Shown here: one piece after another, positions 1 to 9,878 of the stretch
Layout of the letters: each line of letters begins with the position of its first letter
How positions within the stretch are numbered: the first letter of the stretch is position 1
Assembly: GCA_003254905.1 (NCBI GenBank)
Contig: QANU01076963.1
Span: 95,548 to 159,547, forward strand
Origin: Nissolia schottii
Taxonomy: Eukaryota; Streptophyta; Magnoliopsida; Fabales; Fabaceae
DNA length: 64,000 nucleotides
Direction: 5' to 3'
Notes under the pieces: model-generated
The model's database searches: none
Seen by the model: the letters and a program-made list of their open reading frames with translations, nothing else
What the model was told of the DNA's origin: nothing
Position numbers and translations under genes: made by a program

Positions 1-2
1 AA

Positions 3-275
3 GAACTCATTCAATCTGACGATCAAGATGATGAAGTTGAGTATAAATTGTATCTTAGAAAGTTGAAGAAAGCAAATGTTTCATTTGTGAAAACGGAATT
101 TAATTATTACATGGAGAAGGATGTTGTTTCAAAAACTCCTAATTTAAATATTTTAGTTTGTTGAAAAGTGAATGGGGCTAAGTATCCAACTCTTCAAAAA
201 TTTACTATACTTGTGACTTGTGACTACTGTTGTTTCTGAATCCTGATTTAGTGCAAGTGGTCGCTTATTTTTTTC
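3..275 (+). pseudogene. hAT transposase C-terminal dimerisation region, broken remnant
   Basis: From base 3 the frame reads an acidic start (ELIQSDDQDDEVEYKLYL) and then FVKTEFNYYMEKDVV and TPNLNILV, which I recognise as the region before the C-terminal dimerisation domain of plant hAT transposases. In intact members a WW-containing segment follows. Here TGT TGA replaces it, and the frame continues with KVNGAKYPTLQK. A second frame then carries VVSES, a stop, and FSASGR, matching the usual SES-F-S-x-GGR stretch. At least two in-frame stops and one frame change show that the copy is dead. The rest of the transposase lies outside the window or is gone. The family is recalled from motif memory, not searched. 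Confidence 0.7.
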
Positions 276-3012
276 AATTTTGGTTTTCTAATAACAATAG
301 TTGATTTATTAATGAATTTATCATGTTTAATTTGTAGGAAAAAACCTATTATTATGAATGATTATCAATTTGTTAATGATGTGAAAGACGATGTGGATAG
401 TGAAGACAAGAAATGGTTTTTTTGTTACTTAAATTTTTTTTGAAACTTATATGTATCTTAAATATTTTTGTGTGACTTATTTAAAAGTTGATTATTATTT
501 GTTTATTATTTGCTTGTTATTTAATTTTTATTGCTATTGAATCCATTTATTGTATTTTATTATATGATTATGTTAATTTGTAATGTAAATTAAATTTTAT
601 AGGCGAGTTGAGGTAAAACCCACCCAATGCCATCCTAGTTTACCATTGGTATTTTTTGTTTAATTTTTAGGAGTATCCAATCATTGATTTTTTATGCACA
701 TAAATCCTGTAATGTAATGAACCAATGATTCTTAGAAAACGAAGTGCCTTCTTCACGAACACATGGTTGATAAAACAATTAGGAGGCTAAATTGCCTAAA
801 TAAAGGGTTGTACTTTAAAAGTATGCATGATCACACAAAGTCAGGCAAGCAGCTGTTCATTGTGATTCTTCAGCTAGGTTCTTGCATTTTTTTGTTGAAT
901 TAGAAGACATTCTCAGTGTTTATAAATAAATGATGTACTAAGGCTAAATCCTTATCATCTCAGTTGCTATAGAATGTTCACAATTTAAGTTAATTAAACA
1001 TTTAGAAAAAATTCTGGGTAAATGTATAAGATTTCAAAACTTCTTCAATCCATGAGCATGCTTGACATTGGCATAAATCCTTCTATGAGGATAATTGAAT
1101 CCTTCACTAATATGATAGAGCCAGAAAATTCAATGACGAGGCGACTAATGATGGAGTTAAATATCACAAATCCTCTTAATTAAAAAATTAAGACAAAATA
1201 GGATGATCAAAATCATTTCATAGCTCAAATCCCCTATTTGTTAATCTGGTGTGACTCACCACGATCTTAAACCGTCCATCATCAAAATCACTTGATTCAA
1301 ACCTATTTCCAAAGAATTAAACAACTACTAGAAGAAAAAAAAATCAAAGTATGCGTGAGATATCAGATATAGTGCCGTGTGTAACCCTAGCCTCAATGAA
1401 TTAAGGAAAAGGCTTTAAACACCACTCAATAAATTTAAGGAGTTGCCAAAAAACAAAGCAATTACGAGGGCAAAATCCTCCGCCAATCAAAGGATTCAAC
1501 TCCATTTTCCAGATCACAAGAAAGCATGGCAAAATCAATGAACTATAATGATTAAATGTTGCAAAAAATAGATAAAAAGGGGCGCGTTCATATTCTATGG
1601 GTGTATTCGTGTCTGTCATGCCATGACGACAGCATTCAGAACGAGGAATTGTTTATAATCATAGCAACAAACCACCATTTTCTCAAAATATTCAATCATG
1701 CCTATAAAAATATGTTATCAGAAATTAAGATACGAACATGGAAAACAGATCTAGAGCCAGTTAAATCAAATAAACGAAGCAAAAAACAAATTTAGGGCAA
1801 AGGGAGAACGAATTGGGACGTCGCCATGGTTTAACGAAGATGATGGGGTTTGAGAAGGTGAGGGGTGGTATTTAAAGGGTAGATTGACCAGCTTGGCTCG
1901 GCGGCTCAAAACAACTTTACCCTAATCAATCAGCTGAGCTTTGGGCTTTTTCGTACACAGATCCGAACACGAAATGGGCTTTCTTTTGTTTTTGTCGGTC
2001 TTTGAAAATGGGCCTTTGATTTTTTTGTCCAAATTGGGCTTTTCATACCGTATTTATTGCCTTGGTCTCGCCCCGATTTTGGACCCATACAACTACATCT
2101 ATTTGACCAAAAATAACAACAACTAAATATTTTTACGACCAAAGAAAAACAACCTAATCTAATCTAAATATTTCATAATATCAATAATAGCTCCAAAAGT
2201 GTGTGTGTGTGTGTTTTTTCTTTCTGCTGACATAAATAAAAGCAAAATAACTACACCCTAACAAAACTAGCGCCCAGAAGAATCTCCCGTCAACTACAAC
2301 CAAAGCTCAGTTGAAGGAGGGTCTCAGATCTTAAATGTTTATACGTTCCTTGTTCTATTCTTGACAAGTCAGTTGACACAAAAATTAGAGTCACAAAAAG
2401 CATGCTTTAACAAAACCACCCAATCCGGCCATCATAATATATGCTTGATGTGGAATAAAATAAGTTTTTGTAAAATAAAATAAATTGATTTAGTTAATTT
2501 AATTTAAAAAATGAGTTTTATGTTTACATTTTACTTACTATCACAATCTATGTTATGAAGTGGCTATATTAGTATGAAATTATGAATACCATTGGCTAGC
2601 TTTGAACTTTTGTTTTTGAGTTTATGTATGCATAGGATTGGCATCGGATAAATAAATTCTTTATGCAATGTCAGAAATTCAACATTTGGTGTCACCACTT
2701 TAGAGAGAGATGTACTAACTTTAAATTCTTACTCAAAATTACATGAATTATATATTTTCTATATAAAAAAAAATATGGATTGGCTCCGAACAATAGTATC
2801 TTTATGCTCAATAATTGACATTAAATGTAAATTTCAAGATTGAAAATATATTTAGACACACATTTTTGGATGTATAATAATATTCTGGCGTATACTATTC
2901 TATTTCTTATGGTTTTGACTCATTTTTAAAGGAAGACATGATTCTTGTGAAGTCACTCGAAAAAAATAGAGCCTAAACAGAAGAGGTGAGACATCAGTAT
3001 CACCCTATATAT

Positions 3013-3096
3013 AAGCCAAATGTGAAAATGAAACCAAACACGGATCAAAAGTTCAAGCCAAATGTCAAAATGAAACCAAACAGAGATGAAAAGTTC
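3013..3096. repeat. Two-copy tandem repeat, 42-bp unit
   Basis: Two adjacent units begin AAGCCAAATGT and end near AAAAGTTCA with period 42. They differ at about four positions. This is a local duplication with no gene in it. Confidence 0.8.
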
Positions 3097-3183
3097 ATAC
3101 TATTAGTTTCCAGCAGGTGGACCAAAGTTTATTTGTCGTGAACCGCTACATCAGTTGCTTATTCATCTGAATGTCAAATTATA

Positions 3184-3228
<45 letters not shown>
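3184..3228. repeat. (TAA)n microsatellite
   Basis: Uninterrupted TAA/ATA trinucleotide repeat of about 15 units, in an intergenic position about 540 bp left of the LTR element. Confidence 0.95.
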
Positions 3229-3766
3229 TCTTTCAACTCCTAATTACGATTGAGCTACAAACTTGAGCAGCTAAATGTCATGTATAATGGGAAAGGAGCC
3301 CGAAAATGATTGCTTTTGACATGATTATTATTTGATTCAAAATTGTTTTCTTTGGCACATGAACTTTGACAGTTACGGGATACCTTACGTATATGTATTT
3401 GTGAAGGAAAATAGCAATATTAAATTTAATATCATCATCACACGTTTCTTGATGAAGCAAATTACGTATACAATTTTTTTTGGTACGAAACCTATATATG
3501 ATATAAATACAATTTCAATATAAAAAAAATATTTTGAACGAAAACATTATTAATTGCATGCAGGTACTTAAATAAAATATCAAGATCCAGCCTTTTATAA
3601 CAAAGTAAGAAAACTCTGTAACTATATATGTGATGTGTGTGTGTATATAATGTGATGACTACGTACTATGTATGAATTTACAAGCTTTGCGTGAAATTAT
3701 ATAGGAAATCTCAACTACTGTAAGAAGAACAAAGAAAAGCTTTATGAAATGATATGGTTATAGAAG

Positions 3767-4008
3767 TGTTAAACATCTTGAGTGAACGAGTAAAATGACA
3801 CAATAAACACTACAGAGAAAATACAGAGAACAAGAAATAACGGTATTATGAGGGTTGTGCATTACAATGGAGGGTGAGCCTATTTATAGGCTGAAAACCC
3901 AACGACCAAAAGACAAATTACAATTAATCAAATATTTAAAAGATTATAATTAGATCAAATCAATCAAATCAAATCATTTACAATCATTAACATAAATTAT
4001 TCTTAACA
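3767..4008 (-). repeat. LTR of the 3.8-kb element (3' LTR on the minus strand)
   Basis: 242 bp, TG...CA ends, about 93 percent identical by eye to the copy at 5113-5354. On the minus strand it lies downstream of the polypurine tract, so it is the 3' LTR. Confidence 0.9.
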
Positions 4009-4019
4009 CCCTCCTTCAA
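4009..4019 (-). promoter_or_regulatory. Polypurine tract of the LTR element
   Basis: The minus strand reads TTGAAGGAGGG immediately before the LTR, the expected place and composition for the plus-strand DNA primer of reverse transcription. Confidence 0.7.
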
Positions 4020-4059
4020 GCTAAAGCTCTCCGATCTTTAAGCATGTCATAGTTCAACG

Positions 4060-4235
4060 GAGGGCTGAGTGGGGCGGAACCAACAAAACGGAGGCAACAA
4101 AGGCTGGGCGGAACCAGCGAAGGCAACAGTAGCTGAGCGGAACCAGCAAAGGCAACAAAGGAGGCGACATCAGGAGTTGGGCGGAACCAACAAAGGCAAC
4201 ATCGAGAGTTAGGTGAAACTAGCAAAGGCAACAAC
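4060..4235. repeat. Degenerate minisatellite inside the LTR element
   Basis: About five imperfect copies of a unit around GGCGGAACCAGCAAAGGCAACA, separated by variable short spacers. It ends where the CACTA-like sequence begins. Non-autonomous LTR elements often carry such low-complexity tracts. Confidence 0.7.
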
Positions 4236-4660
4236 CACTACAAGAAAACAGACTATTACTGTCTGCATATTACCGTCGGCAAATTCGACAAAACTGACGA
4301 CAACCGAGTCATCAAATGAAAACCAGAATCTATGAGTCGATTACTGTCGGCTAGATTTACCAACGGTAAACCACATTACCGTCGGTTACAACTGACGGTA
4401 ATGCATTGGAAAAAGGCGCACCAATTTCCAACAAACCGCCATAAATTTTTTATTACTATCAGCTAAAATTGACGGTAAATGTCTCGGAAATATTTATTGC
4501 ACTTTTTCTAGAACGTTCAACGTATCCATTAATGCTTTTCACCGCCTGGTTATCGTCGGTTACCGTCGGGTTTAGCCGACGGTAATGCCTTCACCGATGA
4601 CTATGAAATAATCCCCTTCCCCCACCCTCCTAAGACTGCACCATATTCTCTTATCCATCC
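4236..4660 (+). mobile_element. CACTA (En/Spm) terminal fragment nested in the LTR element
   Basis: The segment begins CACTACAAGAAAA, the signature terminus of plant CACTA transposons. Subterminal motifs follow in both orientations: TTACCGTCGG several times and CCGACGGTAA near 4577. That is the usual arrangement of transposase-binding repeats in this superfamily. The matching right end (CTTGTAGTG) is absent, so this is one end only and the right boundary is approximate. It was either inserted and then deleted, or captured as a fragment. Confidence 0.65.
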
Positions 4661-4714
4661 TCCCCAATCCTCCCCATACTTCTTCGTCGTGTGAGGCTTT
4701 TGTCGATTAAGGCT

Positions 4715-5040
4715 GTGTTGTTAATTTAATTTGTTACCGAACAGTCTGGCGTTGCGTAAACTGAGCCATCGAATGGAAACAAAGTCCAAGATAGTGGTAA
4801 TCATGCACTTGGGGGAATAATGATGATTTGACCCAATAGATGGTGAGTCTCAAGTTGACTACCACCAAGCTGACTACCACTATCTTGAACTTTGTTTTCA
4901 TTAATCGCTCAATGTATTATTCATTTAATTTTTGCCGAGCAGGCTGGCGTCACGTTAATTGGGAGAGTGATAAAGACAAAGCCCAAGGTGGTGGTAATCA
5001 GGACTATGTGGAGCAGATTAAGTCAACATCAAGACTATGT
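4715..5040. repeat. Three-copy module, direct and inverted, inside the LTR element
   Basis: A module of roughly 70-80 bp with core AACAAAGTCCAAGATAGTGG occurs at about 4730-4810. A reverse-complement copy lies at about 4848-4915, and a second direct copy at about 4920-5005 (core AAAGCCCAAGGTGGTGGTAA). Copies 1 and 2 could pair as a hairpin. Identity looks like about 75 percent. Function unknown. Confidence 0.6.
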
Positions 5041-5097
5041 GGAGGCGGTTAAGGAGAAAATTGTCGGAAGCGAGAATATGGGTTCAAGGTGGGAACC

Positions 5098-5112
5098 ATG
5101 GCTCTGATACAA
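5098..5112 (-). other. Primer-binding site of the LTR element
   Basis: The minus strand reads TTGTATCAGAGCCAT directly after the LTR. Plant elements primed by initiator tRNA-Met carry TGGTATCAGAGCC; here one base differs. Confidence 0.75.
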
Positions 5113-5354
5113 TGTTAAACATCTTGAGTGAATGAGTAAAAGGACACAACAAAGGCTACAGAAAAAGTACAGAGAACAAGAAATAGCGGTATTATGATGG
5201 TTGTGCATTACAATGGAAGGTGAGCCTATTTATAAGCTGAAAACCCAATAACCAAAAGACAAATTCCAATTAATCAAATATTTAAAAGATTATAATTAAA
5301 TCAAATCAATCAAATCAAATCATTTACAATTAATAACATAAATTATTTTTAACA
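5113..5354 (-). repeat. LTR of the 3.8-kb element (5' LTR on the minus strand)
   Basis: 242 bp, TG...CA ends, adjacent to the primer-binding site and therefore the 5' LTR in minus orientation. The target duplication AGAAG follows directly. Confidence 0.9.
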
Positions 5355-5359
5355 AGAAG

Positions 5360-6663
5360 TATATAATTATGTAAAATTTATGAAGGAGGAAACTCAAGTC
5401 ATTTAGAATTCCCAGTTGACACAACAAATTGAACAATAGAATGTCCATTATTTGGAGTCAAGGCATAGAACTCCATGACTTTTTTCCTTACAAATTACGG
5501 AGAGGCTTTTGTGCTTTATTTTTAATACAAATGTTACAAGTGCAAACTATTGAATTATGTTATAAGGCCAAGTTAAGTCATTAATTAGCCAACTAATCCT
5601 CAACTAATTATCCCAAAACAACTATAATTAACAGTAACGTACTAGCAGTGCAAACTATTCCTAACAAACTTGTGCTAGCTAGCTTCTCATTGGCTCACTG
5701 TTGAAGTCTCTCTTGCCCATGCTATTCCTCATTGTTACTGTTTGAAGCTTTGTCCGTTCAGTCAAAAGTAAGCTATATCCATGTTGGAAGTATGAGACTC
5801 ATAAGAATGTTTTTTCCTTTTCGCAATTCAACAGTTAAAGTTCGACGGTTAGGCCTACTAGCTCTCACACATGATCACTTAACCAACCCCTCACGTTTAG
5901 GGAAACTTTTGAAAAAATGAAATAAAAGAGGATCTTGGGAGTTGGGTGCATGAGAAAAACGACGGCATAGAGAATGTAGAAAGAATATTTTGCAAACAGT
6001 TAATACTTTTACACTCCGCACTTGGTTTCTACGGTTGCAAAATTTGATTTATATAATATTTCAAGACGTAAAATATATATAAAAGAATTTATGTGTTTCT
6101 ATGGCTTACGTTTTAGAAAGAAATTATTCTTGACATAACATTAGAGTTATTATGACTAATAGGACTAGAGTTTAATCTGACAATTTTTTACATAATCACA
6201 AGATCAACACATCATATTTAAACATACAATAAAAATAAGTCCTAACACTTCTATTGTAGGTTTCACCAAATGTTTTTAAGTTTAACGACGTGAAATTCAT
6301 TCTTATTAATTATGTCTTGTGTTTAAATATAATATGTTAATCTTGTGACCATGTAAGAATTTCTCCTTCCTTGTTGAGTAAAAAGGGCATAAAGAAACAC
6401 ATAAAGCATTTGAAATTTTGAGAGGAGTGATTCTTAACCTCATGTACATCACATAGGGCGTGAACCTATCACAGCTTTTGTCTTCTCCCCCATATGAATT
6501 AATCTACAAGCTAACTCCCACCACCACATAATTTGGATTATTGTAGGCGATATCAATAGTAAAGAAACTCATGACGTAGCCCCCTTAAATAGCAAGCTAA
6601 TCAAGGAGAATATTATTTCATTGTAGCATATATACATATCACATTTAATGAGAAGCTATACTC
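5360..6663. other. Intergenic, 5' flank of the DUF688-like gene
   Basis: AT-rich, with no ORF that looks real. A TATATACATATC stretch near 6627 could serve as the TATA region of the gene that follows. Confidence 0.4.
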
Positions 6664-7131
6664 ATGTATATCATGGAGGACACCGATCACACCATCAGCA
6701 AGAATGAAGAAAAAATAAACGTCCCCTTCTCATGGGAATACAAGCCTGGTCACTCCAAAGTCCCATCCAAGAATGACACAACCAGTGATTTAGTGCTACA
6801 GCCTCCTCCATGCTCATCATATAGAAGAGGTGATCATAACAAGCTTGGAGTTGAGGAGGGCAAAGAGGGCCCTTTAGTATGTGCAGTTCAGCCATCTATG
6901 CTGAGGATTAGATCGTTTCGAAAGGAGACTAGTCCTCCCAAGGAATTAGAAGACCCTTTCGTTGAAGCTTATAAGATATGCACAAAAACCCCGTCATTAA
7001 TGGTTGAAAGGTCTGGTAAGAGTAATAGTCCAAAAAACAATAATGGATCTTCTTGGCCTAGCTGCATTTTGAAGTACATGAATATTTTAATTTCCTGCAA
7101 GTACGCCGGCGATGTTCTCAGAACGATCTAG
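6664..7131 (+). CDS. Small DUF688-like plant protein
   Basis: Single-exon ORF of 155 codons. Near the N-terminus (about residues 20-30) it has NVPFSWEYKPG, the signature that opens plant DUF688-type proteins (consensus about I/V-PFSWE-x-KPG). The middle is low-complexity and rich in Ser, Pro, Lys and acidic residues. The C-terminus has a short Cys-containing hydrophobic patch (CILKYMNILISC). No signal peptide, clear membrane segment or catalytic motif is visible, and the family's biochemical role is unknown to me. The first ATG (6664) has a weak context; the ATG at 6673 (A at -3, G at +4, protein starting MEDTDH) is likelier to be used. AATAAA at 7262-7267 is a plausible poly(A) signal. Its length is short for the family, so it may be one of the short single-exon members. 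Confidence 0.75.
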   Translation: MYIMEDTDHTISKNEEKINVPFSWEYKPGHSKVPSKNDTTSDLVLQPPPCSSYRRGDHNKLGVEEGKEGPLVCAVQPSMLRIRSFRKETSPPKELEDPFVEAYKICTKTPSLMVERSGKSNSPKNNNGSSWPSCILKYMNILISCKYAGDVLRTI

Positions 7132-9878
7132 TTAATTTGATCCAACAGCTGTTGATCGATTGATCGAGCAGTAACGTATTTCGTTTTTTTTTTATTCTCT
7201 CTAGTTATGTTTGGTGTATCTTGATTCGAGGATTTCTGTAGTTAGTTTGATTCTCGGATGCAATAAATGTGATCACTTTATAGTGTTTATGCTCATATAT
7301 CAAATTAATTAATGACAGTCTTGAACTTCAAGTATCTGCATAATTGTTTTATAAAGAATTACTCTTAACTTTTAAATACATTATTGGTTCAAGATATTTG
7401 GATGCAAATTTTATTTAGATACGTTAATGTATCTAAAAATCAAAAGTGTCAATTAATATTAGACGGAGGAGAATCTAAGTCCTAGTAATGCCCTTTGTCT
7501 TGTTTGCCTCAACGATTGTCTTAATTCAATTACTGCAGCCTGGGTTTCTTGTTCATGTCCTGTCTCAACTTATTTTCCCTATTCTTTAAAACAAATAAAA
7601 TCTAGAGTTTATTAGACCTCAACTATGGTTTGAACCGGATCAATCTTATCAACCTTATGAGACAAACTCGTTAGATGCTAATTTGAACCCAACAACTTAT
7701 TTGATTAAGAATAATCCACAAAAAAAAAATTCTTAGATGTTCTTAAAATAAGACTTTTCTTTTGTTTTGTTTCATTCATCATATAACAACTCAATAATTT
7801 TATTAAAAATATTGTAAAAGAAAAAAAATCAATAACTTACAAAAATGAGTTGTTTAATAATGAATAAAATAGAATAAAAGAAAAGTCTTACTTTAAAAAC
7901 ATCTAAAAATTTCTTCATAATCTCCTAGTGCTTTGTAATCTCTTGTGTGACAAATTTCTGACTTGTTTAACTACTTTCCATTTTAACCATATATACTCAT
8001 TTCCTTCCATATATATGATTCATATATTGACTTTCTTTAGATGATGATTATTCCTACCTGTATCTGTAGGCTAGTTTTGCAACCCTGACAGATTAAATGA
8101 TATGGCACAATAAATTTAGCCAAATAAGGGAGGGGAAAAGAATATATCCAAGATAGGTACAAGTACAACTCAAAGTTGAAAATTTCAAATCAAGCATGTT
8201 AAGTACGTGGAGTGATATCACAATATATAGGTGATAACAAAATATTAATTAGTTGTAGAATATTCTCAAATCATTATAAAGGTGATGATGGTTGTATTTC
8301 GTAATCATGGATTTAGCACATCCCTCGTACTAAGGACGTGAGTTGCAGAATTAGATATACGTGGTTGTCCAATATCAAATATATATTGTTGAAATTAAGA
8401 CTCAACCCGGCCGGGATGCCAGGGTTGCCTGAGTCATTAGTATAAACTATATTTTGGCCATATTCCTCGATAACGTAACAAAAGTTCCTCAGTTCGATAG
8501 CCAAAGGTCTTGTTGGAATTTGGAGATCGTGGCTTTTGCTTTGTGATCAAGTTGAAGGGGTGTGACACCTATGCTGGATAGTATTGAGCATACGTGTGTA
8601 CATTGATTGGGAAAACATTGCTTCAGAATATGTTGAATGGCAGCAATGGAGGATATGATGAAAATTGCAATGATGAGACACATACACTGATTAATTATTG
8701 CTTCTCTTTGCTAGGATACGCCTTTGCATGTAGGATAGCCGAATGTAAAAAGAATGTTTTGGTTTTCTTGTTATGTAGTTTTATATTTAGTTATTATATT
8801 TACTACTTATAAAGGTGTAATCCCATGGCCCATGGAGGCAAAACGGCATCTTTATACTTTAATGGGAAGGAGAGAATGGCTGAAAATGGCAGCGGCGATA
8901 GTGGGTGAAGTGATCATCGTTATGTTCCCCACAATGTTTTTTTACCTTTTTATTTATTTATTTATGTACAAAACATATAAATGGGCCGTGGGGGCCGCGC
9001 TTGTAACTTTCACTTTAAATGCTTGGAGATAAGGGTGGCCTCTTGTGTATATAGGGTGTTTTGTAGTTGTTTAAATGTCTACATCCTACAGATTTATAAC
9101 TATTCACTATATTAATATTGATTTCAACTTTGGTATGGGAAATATCATTTTTACATAGTCCTTTAGACATTCAAATCTAAGCATAATAATCTTAGTTCAA
9201 ATAAGTACCACAAAACTTAATTATGTAAGTGTTAAAAGTGATATTAAAAAACTTATTTATGTGATTGAAAATGTGTGTTCTTTTTTATTTTGTACGTATA
9301 TAGATATGCGTGTGTTTGATATTAATATTTATTTATATTTCTAGTGATATTTATTTTATTATTTTGTAATGTTTATTTTTTTGTATAGTATACATGAGAT
9401 AGTAATAAAGAAATAACGAGACTCAATCGAAATATATTTATCAAAGTATAGTCATGGCATTTGTGGTAAGAGCATGTGGTACAATTTAGGAAGAATGTAT
9501 CACATTGGGTTGATTTAAGTGGTTTGGTTTTATTTTTATAGTGGCTTGACCGACTCTATTTTATTATTACAGGAATTTGCCAAAATTCTGGATTGAGGCA
9601 CAAAAAAAGCGTTCATTCCCATTCTAAAAAGAAAACAACTATAATACTAAAAGCCTCACACTTTTGCAAGTGATAATTGTGACAATAACATAAATTGCCA
9701 GTTAAATATGCATAAACAGCGACAACCCCAGCAACAAAAAAAGAAGGAGAAAGAAGAAATGGTTAAATTCGAATTCCATTTTCACGGATGTGGGAATTTT
9801 GTATGTTTCCAGCCGGAAAAAAGACATGATTAAGGAAGTGAAGCGGGCAGCAGAAAATTACAATTTACAAATAGGAAA
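7132..9878. other. Intergenic, AT-rich, one MITE
   Basis: Holds the 3' flank of the DUF688-like gene, a Stowaway-like decayed end near 7460 (TAATATTAGACGGAGGAG) and the hairpin MITE at 7717-7916. The ORF at 8754-9032 encodes a partly hydrophobic peptide that matches nothing I recognise. I see no supported gene. Confidence 0.45.
7717..7916. mobile_element. Hairpin MITE, about 200 bp
   Basis: The two halves are near-complementary. Left arm TTAGATGTTCTTAAAATAAG matches the reverse complement of the right arm, TTAGATGTTTTTAAAGTAAG, and the match continues through GACTTTTCTTTT and ACAACTCA. Both flanks read ATAATC (7711-7716 and 7917-7922), a possible 6-bp target duplication. It has no coding capacity. 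The superfamily is not clear from the ends. Confidence 0.7.

Larger units (their letters stand above)
276..3761. other. Intergenic, AT-rich, no convincing gene
   Basis: No ORF here looks like a real protein. The stretch holds a short (GT)n run near 2199, a two-copy tandem repeat at 3013-3096 and a long (TAA)n tract at 3184-3228. Around 1826-1870 the minus strand looks promoter-like: a TTTAAATA box, a CT-rich leader, then ATGGCGACG. The ORF behind it is only 11 codons, so I do not call a gene. Confidence 0.5.
3767..5354 (-). mobile_element. Non-autonomous LTR retrotransposon (TRIM/LARD-like), 1.6 kb
   Basis: Two direct repeats of exactly 242 bp (3767-4008 and 5113-5354) start TGTTAAACATC and end TTAACA. 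They are flanked by the 5-bp target duplication AGAAG (3762-3766 and 5355-5359). Just inside the right LTR the minus strand reads TTGTATCAGAGCCAT, close to the initiator-tRNA-Met primer site TGGTATCAGAGCC. Just inside the left LTR the minus strand reads TTGAAGGAGGG, a polypurine tract. Both place the element on the minus strand. The 1.1-kb interior has no gag or pol, so movement would need proteins from another element. By eye the LTRs differ at about 18 of 242 positions, so the insertion is old. The interior also holds a minisatellite, a CACTA-like end and a repeated module. Confidence 0.88.

Noticed and set aside
4016..4234. 72-codon minus-strand ORF in the LTR element
   Set aside because: It simply translates the minisatellite and has no gag or other domain.
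8754..9032. Hydrophobic 92-codon ORF as a membrane protein gene
   Set aside because: Codon use is AT-driven, there is no family match or start context, and it lies in repeat-rich intergenic DNA.
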